64,000 bases of DNA from contig NZ_CP029378.1 of assembly GCF_003268675.1 (NCBI RefSeq), forward strand, positions 5,208,001 through 5,272,000. Direction: 5' to 3'. The notes below the pieces were generated by a model. It did not search any database and had not been told where the DNA came from. It saw only the letters and a list, made by a program, of their open reading frames with translations. The stretch comes from Streptomyces bacillaris. Its GTDB lineage: Bacteria > Actinomycetota > Actinomycetes > Streptomycetales > Streptomycetaceae. The position numbers and the translations under genes were made by a program. Positions 16,324 through 24,562 of this stretch are shown here, piece after piece. Numbering within the stretch: position 1 is the stretch's first letter; every line of letters starts with the position of its first letter.

Positions 16324-17220
16324 GTGGCACGAAAAGGAGCGCCGGCCAAGGGCAGGAAGGACCGCACCCGGGGCAGGGAGGAGCGCGAGCCCTTCGCCGC
16401 CCCCGTCGACAGCGGCCGCGCCGAGCTGATACCCGACCGGGAGCGCCCGGACGGCTGGACGCTGCTGCTCGACGGCGCCCCGCAGTCCCATGTGGACCTC
16501 GGCGACCCCGCGCACCTCTCCTTCGCCTACCAGCGCCGGCTCGGCCACGTCATCGACCTCGCCGCGCCCCCGCTCCAGCCCCTGCACGTCCTGCACCTGG
16601 GCGGCGGCGCCTTCACCCTCGCCCGGTACGCCGCCGCCACCCGCCCCCGCTCCACCCAGCAGATCGTGGAGATCGACGCGGCTCTCGTGCGGCTCGTGCG
16701 CGAACGGCTCCCGCTGGACCCGCAGGCGCGCGTCCGGGTCCGGTCGGTGGACGCCCGCGAAGGGCTCGCCAAGCTCCCGGACGGCTGGGCGGACCTGGTC
16801 GTCGCGGATGTCTTCAGCGGGGCCCGGACCCCCGCGCACCTGACGTCCGCCGAATTCCTCACCGACGTACGCCGGGTGCTGAAGCCCTCCGGGCAGTACG
16901 CCGCCAACCTGGCCGACGGTCCGCCGCTGGCCCATCTGCGCGGCCAGATCGCCACCGCCGCCGCCGTCTTCCCCGAACTGGCCCTCGCCGCCGACCCCGT
17001 GGTCTGGCGCGGCCGTCGCTTCGGCAACGCGGTCCTGCTGGCCTCCGCCCTGCCGCTGCCCGTGGCCGAGTTCACGCGCCGGGTGGCGAGCGACCCGCAC
17101 CCCGGCCGGGTCGAACACGGGCGGGCGCTCAGGGACTTCACCGGCGGCGCGGCGGTCGTCACCGACGCGGCGGCCAAGCCGTCGCCCGCGCCTCCGCCGT
17201 CCGTCTTCGAGGACCTCTGA
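16324..17220 (+). CDS. Spermidine synthase-fold methyltransferase-like protein
   Basis: Soluble Rossmann-fold protein of 298 aa. LHVLHLGGGAFTLARY is the nucleotide-binding glycine loop, QQIVEIDAALVRLVRE carries the acidic ribose-binding residue and DLVVADVFSGARTP the post-beta-4 region of spermidine synthases. The spermidine synthase gate residues are not clear and polyamine synthesis is not supported by neighbours, so a transferase of unknown substrate is as likely. The GTG at 16324 fits the basic MARKGAPAKGRK start shared by streptomycete homologues, though the Shine-Dalgarno is weak. It converges on the next gene with 16 bases between. Confidence 0.8.
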   Translation: MARKGAPAKGRKDRTRGREEREPFAAPVDSGRAELIPDRERPDGWTLLLDGAPQSHVDLGDPAHLSFAYQRRLGHVIDLAAPPLQPLHVLHLGGGAFTLARYAAATRPRSTQQIVEIDAALVRLVRERLPLDPQARVRVRSVDAREGLAKLPDGWADLVVADVFSGARTPAHLTSAEFLTDVRRVLKPSGQYAANLADGPPLAHLRGQIATAAAVFPELALAADPVVWRGRRFGNAVLLASALPLPVAEFTRRVASDPHPGRVEHGRALRDFTGGAAVVTDAAAKPSPAPPPSVFEDL

Positions 17221-17236
17221 GCCCCGAAGGGAAGGC

Positions 17237-17803
17237 TCAGGGCTCGACGACCTGCACCATCGGCGGGGTCCCGTTCCAGGTGCAGAAGACCGAGTACGTC
17301 TTCCCGTTCACCCCGCCCCCGTCGCTGAAGTCGACCCGGATCCAGGCGTCGTTCGTCCACACCTGCATCGACCAGCCCGGCTCCGGCGTCGCGGAGACCA
17401 GCTTCGCCGAGCTCTTCCCCAGCTCGAACACGACCCGGCCGCCCTTGGTGCGGTACCCCTTCACCTCACCGGAGGCCGTGACCGCCTTGGCCGACGCGGG
17501 CGGCTCGGCCGGGGCGCTCGACGGCGTGCGGGACGGGCGCGCGGTGGACGGGGACGGGCTCGGCTCGCTGCTCCGCGCCGAGGGGGAGGGTGACGGCGAG
17601 GCGCGGTGGGTGGACGAGACGAGGGGCTCCTCGGTGGCCTGCCCGATGCGCTGCGGTGCTCCCGCGCCCACGGAGATCGGCACGGCCCGGGGCGGGTCGT
17701 AGGCCGTCCCCGTCATGACCGTGTGCACACCCCACCACGACAGCGTGACCGCCGCGCCGGTGGCGAGCGACCACGCGAGCGCGTGTACGAGTCCTCGTTG
17801 CAT
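17237..17803 (-). CDS. Membrane-anchored or secreted hypothetical with Ser/Pro linker
   Basis: Unrecognised 188-aa protein. One hydrophobic N-terminal segment (about 5-30, ALAWSLATGAAVTLSWWGV) lacks a lipobox or clean signal peptidase site, so it is probably a single-pass anchor. A Ser/Pro-rich linker (about 60-105) leads to a conserved extracytoplasmic domain of about 80 aa with paired aromatic residues (EPGWSMQVWTNDAWIRVDF, VFCTWNGTPP). ATG 17803 or ATG 17812 could start it. It is divergent from the two-component genes, so it may be a target or accessory of that system; this is inference. Confidence 0.75.
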   Translation of the reverse strand: MQRGLVHALAWSLATGAAVTLSWWGVHTVMTGTAYDPPRAVPISVGAGAPQRIGQATEEPLVSSTHRASPSPSPSARSSEPSPSPSTARPSRTPSSAPAEPPASAKAVTASGEVKGYRTKGGRVVFELGKSSAKLVSATPEPGWSMQVWTNDAWIRVDFSDGGGVNGKTYSVFCTWNGTPPMVQVVEP

Positions 17804-17902
17804 CGGGCACATCCTGCCCCACCCGCACCGGAACTGTCCCCCGCGGGTATCCCCCCGGTGTCCCTCCGCCCACACCCGGACCGTGCCCCTCCGGTTCCGT
17901 CC

Positions 17903-17917
17903 GTTCCGGCTCGGAAC
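17903..17917. promoter_or_regulatory. GTTCCG inverted/direct repeats upstream of the two-component operon
   Basis: GTTCCG-GCT-CGGAAC is a 15-base inverted repeat; further GTTCCG copies lie at 17894 and 17925. It sits in the 190-base divergent promoter region before the response regulator, so it could be an autoregulatory site. Low certainty. Confidence 0.35.
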
Positions 17918-17994
17918 ACCTCCTGTTCCGGCCTTTGCGGAGGTTTCCGGCGGCGGCGGGACCGGGCCCCGTGCCATGGCGTACGGTGCGGCCC

Positions 17995-18909
17995 ATGGCA
18001 AGTGTGCTCGTGGTCGAGGACGACCAGTTCGTACGTTCCGCCCTCATCCGGCACCTCAGTGAGGCCTCCCACACGGTACGGAGTGTGGGCACCGCGCTCG
18101 AAGCGCTCCGCGAGGTCGCGCACTTCCGCTTCGACGTGGTCGTCCTCGATCTCGGGCTGCCCGACCTGGACGGCGGCGAGGCGCTCAAGATGCTGCGCTC
18201 CATCACCGACGTCCCCGTCATCATCGCCACCGCCCGGGACGACGAGAGCGAGATCGTCCGGCTCCTCAACGACGGCGCCGACGACTACCTCACCAAGCCG
18301 TTCTCCGTCGAGCACCTCTCCGCCCGCATGGCCGCCGTGCTGCGCCGCGCCCGTGCGTCCGGCGAGCAGGCGCCGCCGCCCCGGGTCATCCGCGTCGGCG
18401 GGCTCGCCATCGACCCGCTGCGCCGCAGCGCCGAGCTGGACGGGGCCCAACTCGACCTCACCCGCCGCGAGTTCGACCTGCTGACCTTCCTGGCCGGGCG
18501 CCCCGGGGTGGTCGTGGCCCGCAAGGAGCTGCTGGCCGAGGTCTGGCAGCAGTCGTACGGCGACGACCAGACCATCGACGTCCACCTCTCCTGGCTCCGC
18601 CGCAAGCTCGGTGAGACCGCCGCCCGCCCGCGCTATCTGCACACCCTGCGCGGCGTCGGCGTGAAGCTCCAGCCCCCGGCCGACACGCCACCGTCCCAAC
18701 TGCCGTCGGCCCAACCGCCATCGGCCCACGTGCCGCCGACCCGGACGTCTCCGCCCCAGATGCCGCCGCCCCAGATACCTCCGGCTCAGCTGCCGTCTGC
18801 CGGTATGCCACCCGCCAACATGCCGCCACCCGCCGATGTGCCGCACCCGGGCGCCCCGGCCCACCCGGGCGTCCACCCCGGCGCCCCGGCCGTGGAGCCG
18901 CCCGCATGA
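17995..18909 (+). CDS. OmpR/PhoB-type response regulator with a Pro-rich tail
   Basis: DNA-binding response regulator of 304 aa. Receiver domain 1-115 has acidic pair E8-D10, phospho-acceptor D52 (VVVLDLGLPDLDG), the conserved Thr in IIATARDD and Lys in YLTKPFS. The winged-helix DNA-binding domain (about 130-225) includes DLTRREFDLLTFLA and TIDVHLSWLRRKLGE. After it comes a tail of about 75 residues of Pro/Ala repeats (PPSQLPSAQPPSA, MPPPQIPPAQLPS), which ordinary family members of about 230 aa lack. The histidine kinase start overlaps the stop by 4 bases, so the pair is translationally coupled. The signal is unknown. Confidence 0.9.
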   Translation: MASVLVVEDDQFVRSALIRHLSEASHTVRSVGTALEALREVAHFRFDVVVLDLGLPDLDGGEALKMLRSITDVPVIIATARDDESEIVRLLNDGADDYLTKPFSVEHLSARMAAVLRRARASGEQAPPPRVIRVGGLAIDPLRRSAELDGAQLDLTRREFDLLTFLAGRPGVVVARKELLAEVWQQSYGDDQTIDVHLSWLRRKLGETAARPRYLHTLRGVGVKLQPPADTPPSQLPSAQPPSAHVPPTRTSPPQMPPPQIPPAQLPSAGMPPANMPPPADVPHPGAPAHPGVHPGAPAVEPPA

Positions 18910-20378
18910 GATGGGCCCTGGTCAAGGTGTGTCTGGCCGTCACCGCGATGGTCGTCATCGCCTTCGCCGTACCCCTCGGGCTCGTCATCCGGGAGATGGC
19001 CAGCGACCGGGCCTTCTCCGACGCCGAACGCCAGGCCGCGACCATCGCTCCCGCGCTCTCCATCACCACCGACCGCGAGGAGCTGACCCGGGCAGTCCTC
19101 TCCACCGAACCGGGCGACCGGGGGCGGCTCGCCGTCCATGTCCCCGACCCCGGCAAGGCGGTGGACGGCGGCGGCGCGGCCGAGGCGCTGCACATCGGCA
19201 CCCGGCGCGCCCCGGCCAAGGACATCGCGACCGTGCGCAAGGCGGGCCGCGCCTCCATCACCGAGGTGACCGGCGGCTTCGCCCTCCTCCAGCCCACCGC
19301 GCTCTCCACCGGGGACATCGCCGTGGTGGAGGTCTTCGTCCCCGAGGGCGAGGTCTCCAACGGGGTCGCCACCGCCTGGCTGATCCTGGCGGGCGTCGGC
19401 GTCGCGCTGATCGTCGGCTCGGTGGCGGTCGCGGACCGGCTCGGCATCCGGATGGTCCAGCCCGCCCAGCGCCTCGCGGCGGCCGCCCACGACCTGGGGG
19501 AGGGACAGCTCGCCACCCGGGTCCCCGAGGAGGGCCCCACCGAACTCCGTTCCGCCGCGGTGGCGTTCAACTCCATGGCCGACCAGGTCGTCCAGCTCCT
19601 GGCCAACGAGCGCGAGCTGGCCGCCGACCTCTCGCACCGGCTCCGCACCCCGCTCACCGTCCTCCGGCTGAACGCCGCGTCCCTCGGCGAGGGCCCGGCG
19701 GCCGACCAGACCCGGGCGGCGGTCGAGCAGCTGGAGCACGAGGTCGACACGATCATCCGGACCGCCCGCGAACAGCGCCCGCAGACGCAGGGGGTGCAGA
19801 AGGGCGCCGGAGCGGGGTGCGACCTCTCCGAGGTGATCCGGGAGCGGATGGGCTTCTGGTCGGCGCTGGCGGAGGACGAAGGCCGCGAGGTGCGGCTCGC
19901 GGGAGTGGACCGTACGGTACGCATCCCCGTCGCCCGCCCCGAACTGGCCGCCGCCCTCGACGCGTTGCTCGGCAACGTCTTCCGCCACACCCCGGAGGGC
20001 ACCGCCTTCGCCGTCGACGTCCACCACAGCGGGGACGCGGCCATCGTCCTCGTCTCGGACGCGGGCCCCGGCATCGACGACCCGGAGGCGGCCCTGGCCC
20101 GGGGCGCCAGCGGGCGTTCCCGGGCGAAGGGCGCGGTCGGCTCCACCGGGCTCGGCCTGGACATCGTGCGCCGGGTCGCCGAGTCCACCGGCGGCGATCT
20201 GCGCATCGGCCGGTCCGTGCTCGGCGGCACGGAGGTCCGGATCTGGATCGGGCTCAACGGCAGCGGCGGCGGCCCCGAGCGCGGCGGGCGCGGCCACGGC
20301 CGCCGGGTGGGCCGCCGGGTCGGCCGGCAGCGCCGCAAGGAACCCCGGACCACGGCCGGTCCCGGGGCCCAGCATTAA
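18906..20378 (+). CDS. Membrane sensor histidine kinase
   Basis: Partner kinase of 490 aa. Two membrane segments (about 5-27 and 157-180) flank an extracytoplasmic sensor of about 130 aa; then HAMP, an H-box with DLSHRLRTPLT, N-box ALLGNVFRHTPEG, G1 SDAGPGID and G2 GSTGLGLDIV. The extreme C-terminus is Arg/Gly-rich (RGGRGHGRRVGRRVGRQRR), probably unstructured. It overlaps the response regulator by 4 bases. No accessory gene sits immediately downstream. Confidence 0.9.
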   Translation: MRWALVKVCLAVTAMVVIAFAVPLGLVIREMASDRAFSDAERQAATIAPALSITTDREELTRAVLSTEPGDRGRLAVHVPDPGKAVDGGGAAEALHIGTRRAPAKDIATVRKAGRASITEVTGGFALLQPTALSTGDIAVVEVFVPEGEVSNGVATAWLILAGVGVALIVGSVAVADRLGIRMVQPAQRLAAAAHDLGEGQLATRVPEEGPTELRSAAVAFNSMADQVVQLLANERELAADLSHRLRTPLTVLRLNAASLGEGPAADQTRAAVEQLEHEVDTIIRTAREQRPQTQGVQKGAGAGCDLSEVIRERMGFWSALAEDEGREVRLAGVDRTVRIPVARPELAAALDALLGNVFRHTPEGTAFAVDVHHSGDAAIVLVSDAGPGIDDPEAALARGASGRSRAKGAVGSTGLGLDIVRRVAESTGGDLRIGRSVLGGTEVRIWIGLNGSGGGPERGGRGHGRRVGRRVGRQRRKEPRTTAGPGAQH

Positions 20379-20808
20379 CCCGCGCCCATGCGTCCCTTAA
20401 GCGAACCCTAAGAACATCAACACCGGTCCGTAACGCCCCCTTTGCCCGTTGCCCTGCCGCTAGCGTGTTCTCACGTCCTCCACCCCGGGACCACGCCCGA
20501 CTCCATCCCGTCACGTCTCCCACACCCGCAGCTCACACCCCACCCGACTCGCCCCTCCGCCCCACCCGGCTCACCCCCAGCCCCGGGCCTCGGCCCCCAG
20601 GCCGCCCGGGAACCCCGAAGACCCGCCCGCGTCCCCCCGCGCGAGCGCACCGACCCCCACGCCGACCCCCGCCGCCACCGTCCGCCCCGGTGGCGGCGGG
20701 GAATCCGGTCCCCCAGACCACCTCGCGCCCCCCACGCGCGCGTCCCGGCCGGGCCACACCCCACCCCCGGCCGGGACGTGCCCCCTCCGCCCCACCGCTC
20801 GTCGCGTC
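20379..20808. other. C-rich 430-base region with a promoter-like start and no gene
   Basis: After the kinase gene, TTAAGCGAACC and CTAAGAACAT form an 11-base-spaced direct repeat (see next entry), followed by TTTGCC and TAGCGT (20461-20466) as a poor -35/-10 pair. The next 330 bases on the plus strand are strongly C-rich over G and code for nothing recognisable, and the next gene is convergent. It may be the remains of a lost target gene or an untranslated RNA. Confidence 0.4.
20397..20417 (+). promoter_or_regulatory. Direct repeat typical of OmpR-family regulator binding
   Basis: TTAAGCGAAC at 20397 and CTAAGAACAT at 20408 are imperfect copies one helical turn apart, as OmpR/PhoB-type dimers bind. 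The location right after the two-component genes suggests that regulator. Binding is inference. Confidence 0.35.
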
Positions 20809-22464
20809 CTACCGGGCGGCCCCGGCCCGCCACTCCTGCGCGTACTCGTCGAAGATCGCCCGCAGATGGTGGCCGATCTTCAGGTAGTCCAGGTCGTCCA
20901 GGTTGGCCAGCGACACCCGCACCGACCACTCGGGCCCGTCGAACCCGCCCCCGTTCAGCAGGACCACCGACGTCTGCTCGGCCAGCCGGAACAGCGGGTC
21001 CACCGGCTCGTAGTTGGCCTCCAGGAAGCCCGCGAACGGCTTCCCGTGGACGCGCTCCGCCTCGGCCAGCAGATCCAGCTCGATGTAGTACGCGGCCCGC
21101 TTCGGGTCCTCCGAGACCTTCATGTGCACGCCCTCCAGCAGGAGTTCGAGCCGCTGCCGCACGATGGCCCGGATGCGGTGCTTGTACTCCTGGCCCTCGT
21201 CGAGCATGTCGAAGAGCGAGAAGAGCGCCATCATCACCTGCTGGGGGAGCGAGAGCCCCGCCGTGTGGTTGAGCGCCACCTGCCGCGAGTCCGCCACCAT
21301 CCGGTCGATGAACCGCATCTTCTCCGGCTCCAACGACAGTGTTCCGTAACGCCTGTTGAGCCGCTCCTTCTGCTCCGCTCCCTGCTCCTTCAGCAGCGAG
21401 TCGATCACGTTGTCGTCGTGCAGCGCGATCACCCCGAGCCGCCAGCCGGTCGCCCCGTAGTGCTTGGAGTAGGAGTAGACGAGCAGGGTGTTGCGCGGCA
21501 GGTCGGCGGCGAGCGAGCGGAAGCCCTCGACGAAGGTCCCGTACACGTCGTCGGTCACGATGATCAGATTCGGGTTCCGCTCACCGACGATGGAGACGAT
21601 CTGCTCGCTCACCCGCGAAGAGAGCGCCAGCGAAGGCGGGTTGCTCGGATTGACGCAGCAGACCAGCTTCACCGAAGGGTCCGCCAGCTTGGCGATCTCC
21701 TCCTCCGGATAGCGCCACTGCCGCACCCCGGTCTCCGTGAAGAGGTTCGCCTCCACATGGACCACGTCGAAGCCGTAGGTGTCGAGTTCGGGGATCTCCA
21801 GGTACGGGGTGAACACCGGGACCATCAGGGCGATCCGGTCGCCCTTCGCCAGGATCCCGTTCCTCATCAGCGAGTCGAAGATGTAGCACATCGCCGCCGT
21901 GCCGCCCTCGGTGGCGAACAGGCTCAGCGTCTGCCCCTCCGGCGGCCGGTGGTCGAACATCTCGTCCGCGAGATAGCCGCGCACGATCTCCTCGGTGTGG
22001 CGCAGGATCCGGTCCGGCACCGGGTAGTTGTCCCCGATCGAGGCGTCCGCCAGCTCGTGCACGAACGCGTCCCGGTCGAAGCCGAACCGCTTCACCGCCA
22101 GGTCCACGCTCGCCTTCAGCAGCTCGATGCCCGGCAGCTCCGGATGCGTACGGACGAAGCGCTCGAACCGCTCCGCGCACCCCGCCTCCTCCGGCATCCC
22201 GCCCAGGTTGTCCGCCGTCCAGACCCGGCGGGACTCACCGATCGCGAAGTAGCCGAGCGCGTGGTACGCCTCGCGGGGGCCGGTCGCGGTCCAATTGGGG
22301 TTGCCCCGGCCCGCGTTGAGCATGGCCCGGGTCGTCTTCCCCTTCTGCCCCGGCTTGTCGCTCTGCGCTTCCGTCGCGATCTGGATGAACTTGTCCTTCA
22401 GCTCGAAGGGGGAGAGCCGGGCGAAGGACCGGATCTCTTCCCGGCTGAGCTTGGTCTTGGGCAT
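20809..22464 (-). CDS. aspD: Bifunctional aspartate aminotransferase / aspartate 4-decarboxylase
   Basis: PLP enzyme of 551 aa, expected to turn L-aspartate into L-alanine and CO2 (EC 4.1.1.12) and to transaminate aspartate. Length matches bacterial aspartate beta-decarboxylases (about 530 aa), longer than ordinary aminotransferases. The PLP lysine is in YSYSKHYGATGWRLG; CVNPSNPP and the TDDVYGTF segment bind substrate and cofactor. Start ATG 22464 begins MPKTKLSREEIRSF. It lies 23 bases after aspT on the same strand, which strongly supports the decarboxylase assignment, since the exchanger imports aspartate and exports alanine. The symbol follows the Tetragenococcus pair. Confidence 0.88.
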   Translation of the reverse strand: MPKTKLSREEIRSFARLSPFELKDKFIQIATEAQSDKPGQKGKTTRAMLNAGRGNPNWTATGPREAYHALGYFAIGESRRVWTADNLGGMPEEAGCAERFERFVRTHPELPGIELLKASVDLAVKRFGFDRDAFVHELADASIGDNYPVPDRILRHTEEIVRGYLADEMFDHRPPEGQTLSLFATEGGTAAMCYIFDSLMRNGILAKGDRIALMVPVFTPYLEIPELDTYGFDVVHVEANLFTETGVRQWRYPEEEIAKLADPSVKLVCCVNPSNPPSLALSSRVSEQIVSIVGERNPNLIIVTDDVYGTFVEGFRSLAADLPRNTLLVYSYSKHYGATGWRLGVIALHDDNVIDSLLKEQGAEQKERLNRRYGTLSLEPEKMRFIDRMVADSRQVALNHTAGLSLPQQVMMALFSLFDMLDEGQEYKHRIRAIVRQRLELLLEGVHMKVSEDPKRAAYYIELDLLAEAERVHGKPFAGFLEANYEPVDPLFRLAEQTSVVLLNGGGFDGPEWSVRVSLANLDDLDYLKIGHHLRAIFDEYAQEWRAGAAR

Positions 22465-22487
22465 GGTGTGTCCGCTCCGTACGTTGG

Positions 22488-24164
22488 TCAGGCCCCCAGG
22501 ACGCCGACGAGGATCGGCCCGGTCAGCGGCAGCAGGAAGTTGGAGAGCGTGTACGTGATCGTGTAGCCGAGCAGCGGGACGGAGCTCTGGGCCACCTGGG
22601 TGATGGAGGTGATCGCCGGGGTCGAGCACTGCTGTCCGGCGATGGCACCGATCAGCAGCGGTTTCTCGATCTTCAGCAGCTTCCGCCCGACGACCAGGGA
22701 GATCGTCGCGGGCACCAGGACCATGGCGATCCCGGCGAACGGCAGCAGCGCCCCGTACTCCTTGAGCAGCGGCCAGGCCTGCGGGCCCGCCGCCAGTCCC
22801 GTACAGGCGATGAAGACGGCCAGGCCCATGTCCTTGAGCGTGGTCGCGGCCTGCGGCGGGAAGGCGCCGAAGGTCTGCTTGCGGGAGCGGAACCAGCCGA
22901 AGACCAGGCCGGAGATCAGACAGCCGCCGCCGGTGCCGAGCGACATCGGGACATCGCCCAGCTTGACCACGATCTGGCCGAGCAGGGAGCCCGCGACGAT
23001 GCCGAAGCCGATGTAGACGAAGTCGGTGGAGTCGTTCTTCACCACCGCGCCGATCTTGGCGACCAGCCGGTTCAGCCCGCCCCGGGCGCCGACCAGGGTG
23101 AGGACGTCGCCCCGCTGGAGGACGGTCTCGGCGCTGGCGGGGAGGTGCTGGTCGTTGCGGAGGACGTCGGTGATGTAGACCCCGTCCTCGCGGAACTCCG
23201 GGTGCCGCTTCTCCAGCCGGTCGATGCTCGCCCCGGCGGTGGCCTTCTCGGTGACGGCGACCTGGCTGGTGGCGAGCGGGGTGTCGAGCCCCGGGACGGC
23301 AGGGGTCTCCGGGCCGATCTCCCGGCCCGCCTCGATGATCGCGGAGCGCCGGCCGACGATCTGGACCAGGTCGCTGAGGGTCAGCTCCAGCTCGGGGGAG
23401 GGCGTCAGCAGCTTGCTGCCGCGCTTGACCCCCTCGACCGTGATGTGCCCGCCGAGCGCGCTCTCCAGCTCCCCGACCGTACGTCCGTCGGCGCGGGTCA
23501 CCAGATAGGTGCGGCCGACCGTGCCGGGCAGCGCCTCGCGCTCGTCGGCCTCCAGACCGGAGTGGCCGCCGCGCATCTTCTCCCACAGCTCACGGGAGGC
23601 GTCGGCCAGGTTGATGCGCAGCAGCATCGGCATGATCTGGCTGGTGAAGAGGACGATGGTGATCAGACCGAACAGGTAGCAGACGGTGTAGGCGGTCGCC
23701 ACGTGCCCCTGGTACTGGGTGATCTGCTCGGAGGTCAGGTCGCTGAGCTTGCCGATCGCCTCGGTGGCCGTTCCCACGACGGCGGACTCGGTGGCCGCCC
23801 CGGCGAGGATCCCGGCCGCCGTACCGACGTCCAGGTCGAAGGCCTTGGCGAGCCCGTAGGCGATCCCGAGGACGCAGACCAGTTCGATCAGACAGAGCGT
23901 GAAGAAGCGCAGGCTCCTGCGGTTGAGGTTGGCGAAGAACTGCGGTCCTGCCATATAGCCGAGCGAGAAGATGAAGAGCGCGAAGAAGACGGTCTTGACG
24001 TCGTCGTCGACGCTGACGTGCCGGGTGCCGATCAGCAGCGACACGATCAGCGTGCCGCAGATGCCGCCCAGCGTGATCGGGCCGACGCGGAGCTTGCCGA
24101 CCAGATAGCCGGCCGCGAGACAGAAGAAGAGGGCCAGTTCGGGATGGTCACGCAGAACGCCCAT
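22488..24164 (-). CDS. aspT: Aspartate:alanine exchanger (AAEx family)
   Basis: Inner-membrane antiporter of 558 aa. About ten hydrophobic segments are split by a large central cytosolic part (about 180-360) containing two RCK_C/TrkA-C-like regions, the hallmark of AspT. Conserved pore-like signatures include GPITLGGICGTL, GILAGAATESAVVG near the N-terminal half and GAIAGQQCSTPAITS near the C-terminus. Electrogenic aspartate-in/alanine-out exchange with the downstream decarboxylase consumes a cytosolic proton and builds membrane potential. Transcription starts in the gap shared with cebE. Length agrees with Tetragenococcus AspT (about 543). Confidence 0.88.
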   Translation of the reverse strand: MGVLRDHPELALFFCLAAGYLVGKLRVGPITLGGICGTLIVSLLIGTRHVSVDDDVKTVFFALFIFSLGYMAGPQFFANLNRRSLRFFTLCLIELVCVLGIAYGLAKAFDLDVGTAAGILAGAATESAVVGTATEAIGKLSDLTSEQITQYQGHVATAYTVCYLFGLITIVLFTSQIMPMLLRINLADASRELWEKMRGGHSGLEADEREALPGTVGRTYLVTRADGRTVGELESALGGHITVEGVKRGSKLLTPSPELELTLSDLVQIVGRRSAIIEAGREIGPETPAVPGLDTPLATSQVAVTEKATAGASIDRLEKRHPEFREDGVYITDVLRNDQHLPASAETVLQRGDVLTLVGARGGLNRLVAKIGAVVKNDSTDFVYIGFGIVAGSLLGQIVVKLGDVPMSLGTGGGCLISGLVFGWFRSRKQTFGAFPPQAATTLKDMGLAVFIACTGLAAGPQAWPLLKEYGALLPFAGIAMVLVPATISLVVGRKLLKIEKPLLIGAIAGQQCSTPAITSITQVAQSSVPLLGYTITYTLSNFLLPLTGPILVGVLGA

Positions 24165-24562
24165 CCCGCCTCACTCGCCACGTTCGGTCATAGGTGACAT
24201 AAGGGAGAAATTAACAGGGGTGCCCCCGCCCGGCACCTCGCCCGCACCTGGCCGGGGCTCCTCACGTGCGCGTTCATCTCTCGACGGCCGGACCGGGCGG
24301 GAGCCCCCGCGTGACGTGCCGGACATCCCTCGGCAACGGAATCGTCTTCAACTCTTGACACCCGCCCCCTTGAGGAAGGAACCTTCCGGCATCGGCGCAT
24401 GGGAGCGCTCCCACACTTTGGGGGGCGGCGGTCCCGCGCGCTTCCCTTCCGTCCTTCCGAGGGCTCTCCCGCAGAACGCCCCCAGCCCCCAGCCCAGCCC
24501 CCGAGACACCCAGCCCCCCGCAGAACCTTCCCGCAGAACTTCCCGGAACAAGGAGCAGTGGA
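24165..24562. other. Divergent promoter region of aspT and cebE
   Basis: 398 bases contain a TTGACA at 24355-24360 (no good -10 at 17-18 bases), the CebR operator at 24400 and a long pyrimidine-rich cebE leader ending in AAGGAG before ATG 24563. No gene is seen. Confidence 0.6.
24400..24413. promoter_or_regulatory. CebR operator upstream of cebE
   Basis: TGGGAGCGCTCCCA, a perfect 14-base palindrome identical to the known Streptomyces CebR box, 150 bases before cebE and about 40 bases after a TTGACA. CebR releases it when cellobiose or cellotriose is present. Confidence 0.93.
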
